Assembly (NCBI GenBank): GCA_947449255.1
Contig: CANFQX010000004.1
Span: 150,758 to 214,757, forward strand
Source: Pseudobdellovibrionaceae bacterium
Lineage (GTDB): Bacteria > Bdellovibrionota > Bdellovibrionia > Bdellovibrionales > Bdellovibrionaceae
Reading direction: 5' to 3'
Length of the DNA: 64,000 bases
The notes below the pieces were generated by a model. The model ran no database searches, was not told where the DNA came from, and saw nothing but the letters and a program-made list of their open reading frames with translations. Positions 26,258 to 34,737 of this stretch are shown here, piece after piece (position 1 is the stretch's first letter; every line of letters begins with the position of its first letter). The translations under genes and the position numbers were made by a program.

Positions 26258-26818
26258 ATGAAAACAGTAAGACTCATATTCCCCTCTCTATTGCTATTAG
26301 TGGCATGTGCTTCAAATCCCAATAAGGCAGAGTCAATTAAAACAGAAATTCAAAGCAAGGGTGAACTTGGTGGCGGAACTGTCATTGGACTCAATGAAAA
26401 AGATGAAATGATTATGCAAAAAAAAATTCAACTGGCAAGTTACATAAAACAACTTCAGTTTGATGTCTATGGACTAGAGGACACAATCTATGGCGGCGAC
26501 GAATCCGGCAATAAAGGCCTATGGGGAGTCCTCGAGGAATGCCAGACGAAAGAAAATTCAATTGCACTTGGTGGCGAGGGCACCTATGTCAAAATGCCTG
26601 AAAAGGCTATTCTGACTGCCAATGAAAATAAAATTCAAAAAATTGGCTTGGACGAAAAGAAAAACCTTGTTGCAGTTTCAACTGACTACTTAAAGGACTC
26701 TGTTCGTCGTTTTGAAAACTACAAAGAAACATACCAACAACGTAAAGATTGGTTCGAAACACAGATCAAAATATGCAAAGCAAATCTTGATCGAAAAAGT
26801 CAAAAATCAAATAAGTAG
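26258..26818 (+). CDS. Lipoprotein, paralogue of the next gene
   Basis: A 17-residue signal ends at the lipobox LVACA, so it is lipidated on Cys. The mature protein is helical and charged (Lys/Glu rich) with two Cys near 88 and 176. It aligns by eye with the next gene: GLNEKDEMIMQKKIQLASYIKQLQFDVYGLEDTIYG against GVDSKGNVMHMSRTQLAEYLQSLKYDTLKEYEALYG. Thus tandem duplication. Function unknown; no family name recognised. A GGCGAG lies just upstream of the ATG. Confidence 0.75.
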   Translation: MKTVRLIFPSLLLLVACASNPNKAESIKTEIQSKGELGGGTVIGLNEKDEMIMQKKIQLASYIKQLQFDVYGLEDTIYGGDESGNKGLWGVLEECQTKENSIALGGEGTYVKMPEKAILTANENKIQKIGLDEKKNLVAVSTDYLKDSVRRFENYKETYQQRKDWFETQIKICKANLDRKSQKSNK

Positions 26819-26845
26819 AACGAAGAAAACTTTAAGGAAATTTTT

Positions 26846-27463
26846 ATGAAAAAGCATATATTATATTTTACTTTATTTTTAACGATCACCAATTGCTCAA
26901 GTAAAAAAATGAGAGAAGAACAGATCCTCAAAGAACAGTCTATCAATACAGTTCTTAAAAACGAAGAGCCCCTGGGACACGAGAACGCTCTGGGTGTTGA
27001 TTCTAAAGGCAATGTCATGCACATGTCCCGAACTCAGCTTGCCGAATACCTGCAAAGCCTTAAATATGACACATTAAAAGAGTATGAAGCACTTTATGGT
27101 ATTCGCGAATACTCCAGCAAAGGGTTGGCTGGCAAGTTGGATTCTTGCAACATAAAAGCCAGTCAAAAGAAGAATGGTGGCGATGGAATTCCAGTTAAGC
27201 TGACAGAGCGAAGCGATGTCCTTAACACTGAATTAATGAGCGAATGGAAAAACTTTAACAACAAGAAAAAAAGCTATGACACCAATGCGAAAACTGATGT
27301 GGGTTTTGATGAAAAAGGTCAATTGACTGCAGTGACCAGTGAAAATCTGATGGAAACCATTGATCGATTTCAAGATTATAGAAAAAACCTGAGCCAAAAG
27401 CGCATTGAAATCGAACAACTGCTAGCGAATTGTGAAGCTAAAATTGAAGCTGCAAGTAAATAG
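26846..27463 (+). CDS. Lipoprotein, paralogue of the preceding gene
   Basis: Signal ending in TNCSS (Cys17 lipidated), then a helical coiled-coil-like mature part rich in Lys, Glu and Asn. Shares with the upstream gene the order GxxGxG near residue 40, the ALG/NEKD motif, Y-x-L-x-x-x-x-Y-G and a C-terminal FxxYxxxLxxK. TAAGGAA precedes the ATG; only 27 bases separate the two genes, so they form an operon closed by the terminator at 27478. Function unknown. Confidence 0.75.
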   Translation: MKKHILYFTLFLTITNCSSKKMREEQILKEQSINTVLKNEEPLGHENALGVDSKGNVMHMSRTQLAEYLQSLKYDTLKEYEALYGIREYSSKGLAGKLDSCNIKASQKKNGGDGIPVKLTERSDVLNTELMSEWKNFNNKKKSYDTNAKTDVGFDEKGQLTAVTSENLMETIDRFQDYRKNLSQKRIEIEQLLANCEAKIEAASK

Positions 27464-27477
27464 ATAAATCGCATAAA

Positions 27478-27506
27478 AAAAGCCATGAATAAATATCATG
27501 GCTTTT
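27478..27506. terminator. Intrinsic terminator after lipoprotein pair
   Basis: A perfect 11-bp stem, AAAAGCCATGA with its complement, with a 7-base loop. The T-rich end of the stem on either strand lets it work in both directions, between the lipoprotein operon and the leftward protease gene. Confidence 0.75.
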
Positions 27507-27557
27507 GAAAAAGAATCATCAATTTAGGATAAAACTGCCCTAAATACAGAAGAAAAT

Positions 27558-28469
27558 CTATCGCAATATCTTGATCGTATCTTCAATCCACTTCGCATAA
27601 GTCAGCGCATTTGTATAAATGCCATTATCATTACAAAGAAAGCTTCCTCTGCTTGTGACGCCAAAAATATAGAATTGGCCGTTCTTTTCAATATAGGCTG
27701 GGCCTCCAGAATCACCACTGCAAGTTCCAGATTTTCTTTCATCCAGCGTAACTTCTGTATCTTGAATTGAGGCAATCGGAGCCTGAGTTTGGCGCAAAAT
27801 TCCATCCCCACTCATTTCGATCTCAGAGCATTTTCTTTTGTTATCATCGTCGCAATAGACTTCGCCATCGGCAATAGCTTGATCCAAATTCTTGTACTTG
27901 CTTGGATCAATCATGGTTGAGTCTATTGTGCTCACACCGTAGCCAGCTAGGGTTACGAGCTGACCCACTTTGAGGTCGCTGCTATCTTTCAGAAAAGTAG
28001 CTGGCTTATAACCTTCAGGAATACTGCCTTTAAATTTAATTAGAGCGATATCGCCAGCATCTTCTGAAAATTCAATTTTGCTGGGATCCCATTTTTTACT
28101 GACCTTGTAGTCGGTCCCAATCATCAAATGCTGCTCTCGAATATCAATTTCACGAGCATTGATCATTTCATCTAAATCATTTCCAAAAACAATTCTCAAT
28201 TCAGAAGGACGACCAGAAACACAGTGAGCTGCCGTCATCACAATATTTTGAGCTATTAAAGAACCCGTGCAAATATATTTTTCTTTAACATTATAGATTC
28301 CAACAATGCTAGATGCGATGGTGTCGCCCACCATAACCTCTTTGCCATTCATAATATCAAGGCTCTCAAAGCCTTGAAGTAGACTGTTCAACTTTGGGCT
28401 GCAAGACACCATGGCCATTGAACCCAAAATAGAAAATGACAAAAATCTAAACTTAGAAATATTTAACAC
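27558..28469 (-). CDS. Trypsin-like serine protease lipoprotein
   Basis: S1 family protease. Counting from the GTG at 28469: lipobox MVSC (Cys23), catalytic His82 in TAAHC, Asp140 in DAGDIALIKF, and Ser254 in GDSGGP, so the triad is complete. Residues near S1 (SGTC) suggest a trypsin-type cleft. Preceding the start is AGGGGG at about five bases. The longer frame from 28520 lacks a plausible start. The protein is anchored, so it likely works at the cell surface or periplasm. It is alone and faces the terminator at 27478. Whether it attacks prey, host or own proteins is not shown. Confidence 0.88.
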   Translation of the reverse strand: MLNISKFRFLSFSILGSMAMVSCSPKLNSLLQGFESLDIMNGKEVMVGDTIASSIVGIYNVKEKYICTGSLIAQNIVMTAAHCVSGRPSELRIVFGNDLDEMINAREIDIREQHLMIGTDYKVSKKWDPSKIEFSEDAGDIALIKFKGSIPEGYKPATFLKDSSDLKVGQLVTLAGYGVSTIDSTMIDPSKYKNLDQAIADGEVYCDDDNKRKCSEIEMSGDGILRQTQAPIASIQDTEVTLDERKSGTCSGDSGGPAYIEKNGQFYIFGVTSRGSFLCNDNGIYTNALTYAKWIEDTIKILR

Positions 28470-28533
28470 GCTGCCCCCTATCAAAGGGCAATTTATATGA
28501 AGTCGCCTTCTAAACCGCAAGGACTATCTTTAA

Positions 28534-28573
28534 GAGACAAAACAGGCTGTATTCTTTTCAGATGTTTTGCCTC
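28534..28573 (-). terminator. Possible terminator hairpin after the 674-residue protein gene
   Basis: On the minus strand 28563-28573 pairs with 28534-28544 in an 11-bp stem with one G.U pair and an 18-base loop. The flanking AAGAGAC is repeated on both sides (28532-28538 and 28574-28580). The tail after the stem has few U, so termination is only a possibility. Confidence 0.35.
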
Positions 28574-28599
28574 AAGAGACCCACCAACGAGACTAGAAG

Positions 28600-30624
28600 T
28601 TAATTTCTTCGCGGATGATTTTCCTGACCTTGCCAGGGATCAGTTCCCACGACCACTCCTCGTGCTTTTGAATGACGGATAATTGGCTCAAAGGGATGGC
28701 CATTTTGATTTGCGGGGAAAACTGAAACCCATCGACCTTGAGAATCTGTTTGCCATTTTCTATACAGCATTGAAATGCTGGTGCCTTCTATCAAATAGTC
28801 AATAACAACCCCAGGACCAGCAAAGTCTACAGCAGCTTTGAAAGTGAAGGCATTTTCGGCCATGGCTTCACCGAACTCCCCGTAAGCAGCGCTAAAGGCC
28901 CGAGGGTCGGCATTCACTGTCGCTCGCATTTTATTGAGGGATTTAAACATCTTTTTCATCATGACCGACGTTCGATGGCCAACTTCATTTAAACATTGGG
29001 AATCGCTCAATTCGGGTTGAGTGTTACCTTGGGTCTTTTCCTCGATGAGATAACTGCAATAGCGATTGAAATCAGTTTGAGTTTCATAGGCTAATTGAAT
29101 GTTTTGTAAAGACCTTTGAGTAAACTTAATTTCATCTAAATCTTGAACAGCTCCCATCAATCGAATTGTGTTTTCTTCACTAAATTTTAAGTTAAACTCA
29201 ACACCGGTGTATCCAAGATCGGCAGCATCGGGAACCGCGTAGCGCAGGCCTTCAAGGCCTGTCTTCTTAATGAGCCCCTCAATACCATATCGCAATCTCT
29301 CATCAGAACTGTCTTCGTGACGAAAAGCATAGCTATAAGTTCCAAACATACCGTTCATGTGCGTGTGATTTTCCCAATTATCCACACTGTATTTTGCCCC
29401 ATAAAACATTAAATCTTTTTCCTTATGGGTGCGCCAAAAGTGCGAGTCCTCTGAACTTGAAAAAATTCCGTAGTGAACTCTTGTCGTGTTTTTATCTAAA
29501 TGTAAATCAGAAGAGGTGAAAGAATGAATTCGTCCCCGGCTGTATGTTTTATTCCACAAAATAGGAATTTTTAACACCTCGCTAGCAATGCTTCCCGTTG
29601 AGACAGATCTGAACGTCTCAACCTTTTGAACCGGCGCCATTAAGACTTGATTCTCTGTTTTTTGAGCTGCAAGCACCCCTGATGAGTAAACATTTCCTCG
29701 AATCACATCTTCGTAGGCCTTTCTCCCCAGATCCGTATTCAAATCATAAAGAAATGAAAAACCATCATCTGCTGAATGAAAATGATCCATCGATATTGTA
29801 AGTATAGCAGCCATGCCAAATATTGAGAGCGACTGCAATCGACTGTTTGTCAATTTTACATAAACTCGATGAGATCCAACTTTTTCAACATAGATTTCCC
29901 ATGATCCCTGAGCCAACTGGGCACCGCCGACGCCAATGGGACCGATCCCTGCGGCCCCCCCAAAAACAACGCCACCTTTGCCGATGTAGGTTATGCTATC
30001 ACCTGGATCCCAAATTTCTAAATCTTTGGCCAAGCCTGGAACTTTATAGCGTCCACTCATGACACTGGCTTTTTCTAGAGTCGAAACAAACCGAGTGGAT
30101 TCAGTTTCCTTTCCTGCCATTGGCAGGATTCCCACAAAAGCCCAAAATCCAGGACGCCATGAAGTTGCATTTGAAAACCAAAACCGCAACTGAGCACCTA
30201 GGCCTGCTTGAATATTTCCATAAACAGTTTTTTGAAAGCCGTCTCGGTAATCGCCGTAGGTTAAAGACTCATGAGCCTGATCAGGAAGAAAGGGCAAAAG
30301 TCCTTTACTTTCGGGTCTTGGTAATTCTGGCTGAGGAGTTAAATTGACAATGTATTGACCATAATCAAAATTAAGCGAGAAAAGTGGTTCAAACCTTAAT
30401 TTTAAAACATTCTTCTCTTCTTCAGGAGGAGGTCTGTGTGTAGGGGGATGTGTTGGTTCTGGATAACAACCTTCTTGATTAGGACCACAGTCAGACTGGG
30501 TTAAGCTTTGTCGACTACCAACTGATTTTTCACTGGCTGATCTGCCAGCAAAAGCAAGGCTGCTTGTAGCCAAAGCCAAAATCAATGATGAGATCGAAGA
30601 AATACAGCGTCTTGTTGCTTTCAT
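28600..30624 (-). CDS. Large exported protein, unknown function
   Basis: Not recognised. A signal peptide (1-26, ending in AFA) is followed by a Pro/His-rich linker (PEPTHPPTHRPPPEEE, about 53-68) and then a beta-rich protein of about 600 residues with many aromatic and charged residues. Repeated blocks such as FNLKFSEENTIRLMGAVQD and YEDVIRGNVYSSG do not match a family I know. Cys residues are few. GGAGG precedes the ATG at seven bases. It may be a surface or outer-membrane-associated protein; nothing in the sequence tells its role. Confidence 0.7.
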   Translation of the reverse strand: MKATRRCISSISSLILALATSSLAFAGRSASEKSVGSRQSLTQSDCGPNQEGCYPEPTHPPTHRPPPEEEKNVLKLRFEPLFSLNFDYGQYIVNLTPQPELPRPESKGLLPFLPDQAHESLTYGDYRDGFQKTVYGNIQAGLGAQLRFWFSNATSWRPGFWAFVGILPMAGKETESTRFVSTLEKASVMSGRYKVPGLAKDLEIWDPGDSITYIGKGGVVFGGAAGIGPIGVGGAQLAQGSWEIYVEKVGSHRVYVKLTNSRLQSLSIFGMAAILTISMDHFHSADDGFSFLYDLNTDLGRKAYEDVIRGNVYSSGVLAAQKTENQVLMAPVQKVETFRSVSTGSIASEVLKIPILWNKTYSRGRIHSFTSSDLHLDKNTTRVHYGIFSSSEDSHFWRTHKEKDLMFYGAKYSVDNWENHTHMNGMFGTYSYAFRHEDSSDERLRYGIEGLIKKTGLEGLRYAVPDAADLGYTGVEFNLKFSEENTIRLMGAVQDLDEIKFTQRSLQNIQLAYETQTDFNRYCSYLIEEKTQGNTQPELSDSQCLNEVGHRTSVMMKKMFKSLNKMRATVNADPRAFSAAYGEFGEAMAENAFTFKAAVDFAGPGVVIDYLIEGTSISMLYRKWQTDSQGRWVSVFPANQNGHPFEPIIRHSKARGVVVGTDPWQGQENHPRRN

Positions 30625-30967
30625 TACATTGCCTCCGGTCTAGAAAATAGAGTAGTTGAAATGATTTTAAAAAGCTTCAATCAAACTCAGAAAAATGAAT
30701 TTTCCTTTAAGAAAGGTGAAGCAATAAGAACGCTAGTTGAGTTGAATTTGATATGAAAGCTAATTCTATTCGCTTTCATTTATTTAATAGATATACTTTT
30801 TTGAACTGCAGGCAGGTGATTCAGACAACTGACAATAGCAAAAGATCCTCCCTGTTATCTGCGTCTAACTACAAGCAATCTAAAAATTTAATTTTTAAAT
30901 TATCACGCTCAATTTTAATCAAACGAGAAACAGGGATATTTTTTCAGTTTTTGTTTACCTTATTCTT
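30625..30967. other. Intergenic region, AT-rich, no gene supported
   Basis: Divergent from nothing: both flanking genes point left. It contains an AT-rich stretch with a small stem (CCTTT-AAG-AAAGG) and a GAAAGC/GCTTTC pair, but no U tract and no protein-like frame with a Shine-Dalgarno sequence. It should hold the promoter of the 674-residue protein gene, though no clear -35/-10 pair is visible. Confidence 0.5.
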
Positions 30968-32344
30968 CTATTTTCTAGAATAGTCATCTTCATAGCGAAT
31001 GATATCATCTTCGCCAAAATAACTACCTAACTGAACCTCTACGAATTCAAGCATTTGGTCTGAAGTGTTACGAATGCGATGCTTCGCACCCATTGGAATT
31101 CTGACATAACTACCCGCTTTAACAGGGATAACTTCGTCATTCAAAATAACATCTCCAGAACCTAGCGTGATGGTCCAATGCTCTTCCCTATGGAGGTGAG
31201 ACTGATATGAGATTTGTGCATGAGGATTTATTCGGATGACTTTGGATTTAAAATTTTCTGTATCTTTGAGGACTTCAAAAAAACCCCAGGGGCGATGCTC
31301 AAAAATATGTTCTTTAACCAATTTAGACTTGCTCTGCACTAGGGCTTCAACAACATGTCTGACATCCTGTGAGAATCCTTTTTTGACAATCATTGTGGCA
31401 TCTTTAGTATCTACAACAATGACATCTTCAATTCCTACCATTGAATAGTGTTTGCCCGCGTCTCCAAAGACAAAGTTATCATGTGATTTCACATTCAATA
31501 CTTCTTGCCCTTGCATCAAAGACGCCACCGCATCCCAAGAACCCACATCACTCCAGCCGAATTCAGCAGGAATACAGGCCAGCTCATCACTTGAAACCTT
31601 TTCCATGATGGCATAGTCAATAGAAATGCTTTGCAATTGTTTATAGATTTCAGCGAGGTTTTCGGAGTCTGCCTTCAGATTTGAAACAATCCTCCACATA
31701 TCGGGCTGATATTTTTCAAAAAGGCTTATCATATGAGAGACTTTAAATACAAAAATGCCAGCATTCCAGGTGAAACTTCCTTGCTCTAAAAAATCTTGTG
31801 CTTTCTGTAAAGAAGGTTTTTCATGAAACTTAACGACCGAATAGGCCTTCAAATCCCCATCAACTTGCAAAGTTTCAGCGTTAGTTTGGATATAGCCATA
31901 GCCAGTTTCTGGATAGGAGGGAGTGATCCCCAGTGTCACAATTTTATTTGATAAGGCCACTTGGCTTGCAAAATGAACTACTTTTAAAAACGCCTCTTCT
32001 TCAGTGATTAAATGATCTGAGGGGAATATACCAACGACTTCATCTGTTTTTCCCTGTTGAAAAAGCAAGGAACAAAGGACCGCAATGGCAGGTGCTGTGT
32101 TTTTACCAACAGGCTCATAAACGACTTGCACATCCTGAGCCTGATTTTCCTTAAGGTTCAGTTCAGTTAAAGTTTTTAAGGTTTGTGAAGTCACGATCCA
32201 TGGTATCCCCATGCGTAGACTTCTTTGCAAAGTCAGCTCCTGCAAGGATTTCTCAAAAATGGTGCAAAATTGTTTTGGCATTTGCTGACGCGAAATCGGC
32301 CATAAGCGAGTACCACTGCCACCAGAAAGTATAACTGGAATCAA
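30968..32344 (-). CDS. manC: Mannose-1-phosphate guanylyltransferase / mannose-6-phosphate isomerase
   Basis: Type II bifunctional enzyme making GDP-mannose. Residues 1-290 form a nucleotidyltransferase: GGSGTRLWPISR near the start with the conserved PKQF (about 23-27), then VVGIFPSDHLI. The C-terminal cupin (about 345-455) is RPWGFFEVL, SYQSHLHREEHWTIT and IPMGAKHRIRN, which carry metal-binding His residues of a mannose-6-phosphate isomerase. At 458 residues it fits ManC/AlgA. It is divergent from the aminotransferase and kdsA genes, consistent with use in envelope glycan building. Confidence 0.92.
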   Translation of the reverse strand: MIPVILSGGSGTRLWPISRQQMPKQFCTIFEKSLQELTLQRSLRMGIPWIVTSQTLKTLTELNLKENQAQDVQVVYEPVGKNTAPAIAVLCSLLFQQGKTDEVVGIFPSDHLITEEEAFLKVVHFASQVALSNKIVTLGITPSYPETGYGYIQTNAETLQVDGDLKAYSVVKFHEKPSLQKAQDFLEQGSFTWNAGIFVFKVSHMISLFEKYQPDMWRIVSNLKADSENLAEIYKQLQSISIDYAIMEKVSSDELACIPAEFGWSDVGSWDAVASLMQGQEVLNVKSHDNFVFGDAGKHYSMVGIEDVIVVDTKDATMIVKKGFSQDVRHVVEALVQSKSKLVKEHIFEHRPWGFFEVLKDTENFKSKVIRINPHAQISYQSHLHREEHWTITLGSGDVILNDEVIPVKAGSYVRIPMGAKHRIRNTSDQMLEFVEVQLGSYFGEDDIIRYEDDYSRK

Positions 32345-32711
32345 AAAAACCTCCGAGCTGAGCTTTAAATTAATAGCACTAAACTCATTTTCTGCGAATT
32401 TAATTTTTTACCATAATTTGGCCCTATTGGTCATAAAGAATTCGCTGCTTAAATCACACTCAGCCCCTCTCAAGCAGTGCTTTAATTGCAACACTAGCCA
32501 TAGTTAGGGCACTGGGAATGAAAACTGAGGATTCTTTTTCTATTTCTCACTATGGACTTTTCAACAGAAGCAAAGCATAATTCTGCTATTCGACAGCGAA
32601 ATGCCAAGAGGCTGCAGCTGAGAATTCGACAGTCTGTTTGAAATTTAATGTTTGAATTTTAAATTGGAATTTAGCGAACTCAATTTTGATCTTTAATACC
32701 CTGGAGGTTTC
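32345..32711. promoter_or_regulatory. Divergent promoter region between manC and the aminotransferase
   Basis: A 367-base region between two outward-facing genes, AT-rich, with a 9-base direct repeat ATTCGACAG (32588-32596 and 32624-32632, 36 bases apart start to start). No clear consensus -35/-10 pair. GGAGG stands before the rightward gene. Two promoters must lie here because both genes start from it. Confidence 0.5.
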
Positions 32712-33821
32712 ATGACTATTCCATTTATCGACCTTAAAGCTCAGTACAAAGCTTTAAAGCCATCAATTGATGCACGCATTCAAAAAGTTCTCGAGCATGG
32801 CGCTTATGTTAATGGCCCCGAAGTGGCTGAACTTGAGCAAGTTCTCGCTAAATATGTTGGAACAAAATATTGCCTCACTATTGCCAACGGAACTGACGCT
32901 TTGTGGGTGCCCCTGATGGCCGCAGGAATTGGCGCAGGCGATGAAGTCATCACCACTGCCTTTTCATTCATTGCAACTGCCGAAGTGATTTTGCTCGCTG
33001 GTGCCAAACCCATCTATATTGATATTGATCCAAAAACATTCAATATCGATGTCACTAAAATTGAAGCTGCAATTACGCCAAAAACAAAAGCTATTATGCC
33101 TGTGTCACTGTATGGCCAAATTGCAGATATGGATGCGATCAATGCTATTGCCAAAAAGCACAACTTGAAAGTCATTGAAGATGCGGCTCAGAGCTTTGGC
33201 GCTAAACATAAAGGCCATCGAAGCTGCAACACCTCGTTTGCTGCGGGGACAAGCTTCTTCCCTGCAAAACCTTTGGGCTGTTACGGAGATGGTGGCGCCA
33301 TCTTTACGAACGATGACAATCTTTATAAAATCATGAAAGAAATTCGCGAGCACGGTTCAGAGTCTCGCTATTACCACACCCGCCTTGGAATCAATGGCCG
33401 CCTAGACACTATTCAGTGCGCGATTCTACTTGGCAAAATGGAACGATATGAGTGGGAGCTCGAACAACGTCAACGTGTTGCAGATCGCTACAATGAGGCT
33501 TTCTCTTCCATCAAAGCCGATGGATTCACCACACCGTTTGTTGAATCACACAATGCAAGCGCTTGGGCGCAGTACACCCTGACGATCGGCGATCGAAATA
33601 GCTTTCAAAAGAAAATGCAAGAAGCTGGCGTTCCAACTTCTATCCACTACCCTCGAATAATGCCAGATCAACCTTATTACAAAGAGCATACAGCTGATCC
33701 AAAAGCAGATTTAACCCACGCTCGTTGGGCGGCTGAACACGTCATCAGCTTACCAATGTTCCCAGACATGGACAATTCAACTCAAGATAAAATTATCGCC
33801 GCAGTTAAAGGAGCTTGCTAA
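32712..33821 (+). CDS. WbpE/GnnB-like DegT aminotransferase for nucleotide sugars
   Basis: PLP enzyme of the DegT/DnrJ/EryC1 family. Catalytic Lys186 in SFFPAKPLGCYGDGG and Asp158 in EDAAQSFGA are visible, as is the N-terminal FIDLKAQYKAL. The sequence follows WbpE-type UDP-3-keto-sugar aminotransferases closely throughout, e.g. ANGTDALWV and INGRLDTIQCAILLGKME. GnnB, the enzyme that makes UDP-GlcNAc3N for lipid A, belongs to the same family and would fit a Bdellovibrio-like organism, but sequence alone cannot separate these options. The stop overlaps the kdsA start as TAATG, so translation is coupled. Confidence 0.85.
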   Translation: MTIPFIDLKAQYKALKPSIDARIQKVLEHGAYVNGPEVAELEQVLAKYVGTKYCLTIANGTDALWVPLMAAGIGAGDEVITTAFSFIATAEVILLAGAKPIYIDIDPKTFNIDVTKIEAAITPKTKAIMPVSLYGQIADMDAINAIAKKHNLKVIEDAAQSFGAKHKGHRSCNTSFAAGTSFFPAKPLGCYGDGGAIFTNDDNLYKIMKEIREHGSESRYYHTRLGINGRLDTIQCAILLGKMERYEWELEQRQRVADRYNEAFSSIKADGFTTPFVESHNASAWAQYTLTIGDRNSFQKKMQEAGVPTSIHYPRIMPDQPYYKEHTADPKADLTHARWAAEHVISLPMFPDMDNSTQDKIIAAVKGAC

Positions 33822-34690
33822 TGAATTCATATTTAAATACGGGCTTTGGTCCCCTTGCAAAACCTGTTGTTCTTAAAACTGGCAGCGAGACTATAACTTG
33901 GGGTGATGGGAAGAATTTTGTTCTTTTTGCTGGTCCTGATATCATAGAAGACGAAGGAATGGTTCTTGAAACTGGGAAAGAAATTCAACGCATCACTAAA
34001 AAACTTCAAATTCCATGGATTTTGAAATGTTCATTCGACAAAGCCAACCGTCAAAGCTCTGCAAGCTTTCGTGGACCTGGTGTTAACTCTGCACTTAAGA
34101 GCTTAGAAAAAATCAAAGGTGAATTGAATTGCGCCTTGCTGACCGATGTTCATGAAACAATTCAGGTCAGAGACACCGCCGAAGTTGCTGATGTTTTGCA
34201 AATCCCAGCCTTTCTTTCTCGCCAGACAGATCTTCTTGTTGAAACTGCGAAAACTGGAAAAGTGATCCACATCAAAAAAGGTCAGTTCTTAGCTCCATGG
34301 GATATGGGTGCAATCACAAAAAAATCGGTGACTGCCGGTAATGACAAAATTTTACTCTGCGAAAGAGGCACGACTTTTGGTTACAATCGATTGATCAATG
34401 ATATGACAGGACTTGTTGAAATGCGTCGCCTGGGCTTCCCCGTCATTATGGATTGCACGCACTCAACACAACTTCCAGGAGCAACCGGCGAAAGCAGCGG
34501 TGGTCGTGGCGACATGGTTTGGCCCTTGGGTAGAGCCGCTATGGCGGTTGGAGTTGACGGCATTTTCTTAGAAACACATCCAGATCCTTCAAAGGCGCTT
34601 TGTGATGGACCGACTTCTTTGAAACTTGAAAACTTAGAGGCCGTTTTAACAAATCTTAAAAGGATTTTCGCTACTCATCTGAACACTTAG
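33821..34690 (+). CDS. kdsA: 3-deoxy-8-phosphooctulonate synthase (Kdo8P synthase)
   Basis: Makes Kdo-8-phosphate from phosphoenolpyruvate and arabinose-5-phosphate, the first step to Kdo. The sequence matches KdsA throughout: SFDKANRQSS (71-80), LPAFLSRQTDL-like IPAFLSRQTDL, KKGQFLAPWD, ERGTTFGYN, THSTQLPG and LETHPDPSKALCDGP. It is nearest to metal-dependent forms in most loops, but the metal Cys of FAGPCAIE is replaced by Asp40 here (FAGPDIIED), while His214, Glu251 and Asp262 remain. The ATG at 33821 has AAAGGAG upstream. Co-translated with the aminotransferase. Confidence 0.93.
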   Translation: MNSYLNTGFGPLAKPVVLKTGSETITWGDGKNFVLFAGPDIIEDEGMVLETGKEIQRITKKLQIPWILKCSFDKANRQSSASFRGPGVNSALKSLEKIKGELNCALLTDVHETIQVRDTAEVADVLQIPAFLSRQTDLLVETAKTGKVIHIKKGQFLAPWDMGAITKKSVTAGNDKILLCERGTTFGYNRLINDMTGLVEMRRLGFPVIMDCTHSTQLPGATGESSGGRGDMVWPLGRAAMAVGVDGIFLETHPDPSKALCDGPTSLKLENLEAVLTNLKRIFATHLNT

Positions 34691-34737
34691 AACAATTTAG
34701 CCTAAAGTTAATTGCAGATATAAGACAGGACTGAGTC

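Noticed and set aside
30753..30983. A 76-codon plus-strand frame in the gap before manC's end.
   Set aside because: It runs into the manC gene on the other strand, has no ribosome site and an unlikely composition.
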